Positions 5,671-5,885 of a DNA stretch of 5,885 nucleotides are shown here, in pieces. Numbering within the stretch: the first letter of the stretch is position 1; every line of letters starts with the position of its first letter. The stretch comes from an uncultured Saprospiraceae bacterium (GTDB taxonomy: Bacteria; Bacteroidota; Bacteroidia; Chitinophagales; Saprospiraceae): contig CALGLS010000227.1 of the NCBI GenBank assembly GCA_937959375.1, positions 1-5,885 of the forward strand, written 5' to 3'. A model generated the notes under the pieces. That model made no database searches, was not told the DNA's origin, and saw only the letters and a program-made list of their open reading frames with translations. The position numbers and the translations under genes were made by a program.

Positions 5671-5718
5671 ACAATCAAAAACATAAAGCTAAAACTAAGA
5701 CCCTAAAAAACTAAAGCC

Positions 5719-5885
5719 ATGTTAAAAAACTATTTCAAAATAGCCCTACGACAACTAAAGAAACAAAAATTCTATAGCGCTGTCAATATCTTCGGCTTAG
5801 CAATTGGAGTCGCTTGTTGTCTATTAATTGCCTTGTTCATCCACGATGAATTAAGTTACGACAAACAGCACCCCAATGTACAAGA
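5719..5885 (+). CDS. FtsX/MacB-family ABC permease, N-terminal part (cut by window edge)
   Basis: Fifty-five codons are visible before the window ends. The N-terminus has the typical start of Bacteroidota FtsX-like permeases: an amphipathic basic helix (MLKNYFKIALRQLKKQKFYS, 1-20), then the first membrane segment (about 22-41, AVNIFGLAIGVACCLLIALF), then HDELSYDKQHPN, the beginning of the MacB-type periplasmic domain. Related proteins are often about 800 residues with two FtsX domains; whether this one is cannot be seen. It follows the second ATPase by 48 bases and is very probably in the same operon. Its leader has CTAAAAAACTAAA (5703-5715) three bases before the ATG and no Shine-Dalgarno. 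Confidence 0.92.
   Translation, partial: MLKNYFKIALRQLKKQKFYSAVNIFGLAIGVACCLLIALFIHDELSYDKQHPNVQ

Overview
The window looks like Bacteroidota DNA, probably from a Cytophagales-like lineage. It is AT-rich and its starts lack strong Shine-Dalgarno sequences but sit behind A-rich leaders. The protein families also fit: a sigma-54 activator beside an NtrY-like kinase, and an FtsX/MacB-type permease starting MLKNYFKIALRQLKK with the run FGLAIG. No species can be named from the sequence alone.

Layout. The minus strand carries a two-component system: a response regulator with receiver, AAA+ and Fis-type HTH domains (2209 down to 836), then a membrane histidine kinase (722 down to the window edge, cut just after its H-box). 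Diverging on the plus strand is an export operon: a membrane-fusion adaptor (2413-3666), an unrecognised 49-residue basic ORF (3799-3948), two LolD/MacB-type ABC ATPases (4179-4868 and 4975-5670), and the first 55 codons of an FtsX-family permease (5719 to the edge).

The divergent intergenic region (2210-2412) holds what looks like a sigma-54 control region. A perfect inverted repeat (TGTCC-6-GGACA, 2251-2266) lies about 118 bp upstream of a predicted start site. It is followed by an AT-rich stretch with an IHF-like site, a second palindrome (2326-2336), and a -24/-12-like promoter (2349-2366). The simplest model is that the kinase senses a signal, phosphorylates the regulator, and the regulator drives the adaptor-ABC-permease operon. 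The exporter would then remove a compound or move a lipid or lipoprotein across the envelope; the substrate cannot be read from the sequence.

The most unusual structure is a dispersed element present at 735-830 and 3669-3758. Each copy has arrays of a degenerate heptamer (GAAGWCS) on one side, the complementary heptamers on the other, and a central core containing ACGATCGCGGGAAACTTC. Each copy starts within about 10 bp of the stop codon of the upstream gene in an operon. A 13-base match to the core recurs at 4027-4039 beside different, nine-base micro-repeats. The gaps at 3949-4178 and 4869-4974 contain no convincing gene.
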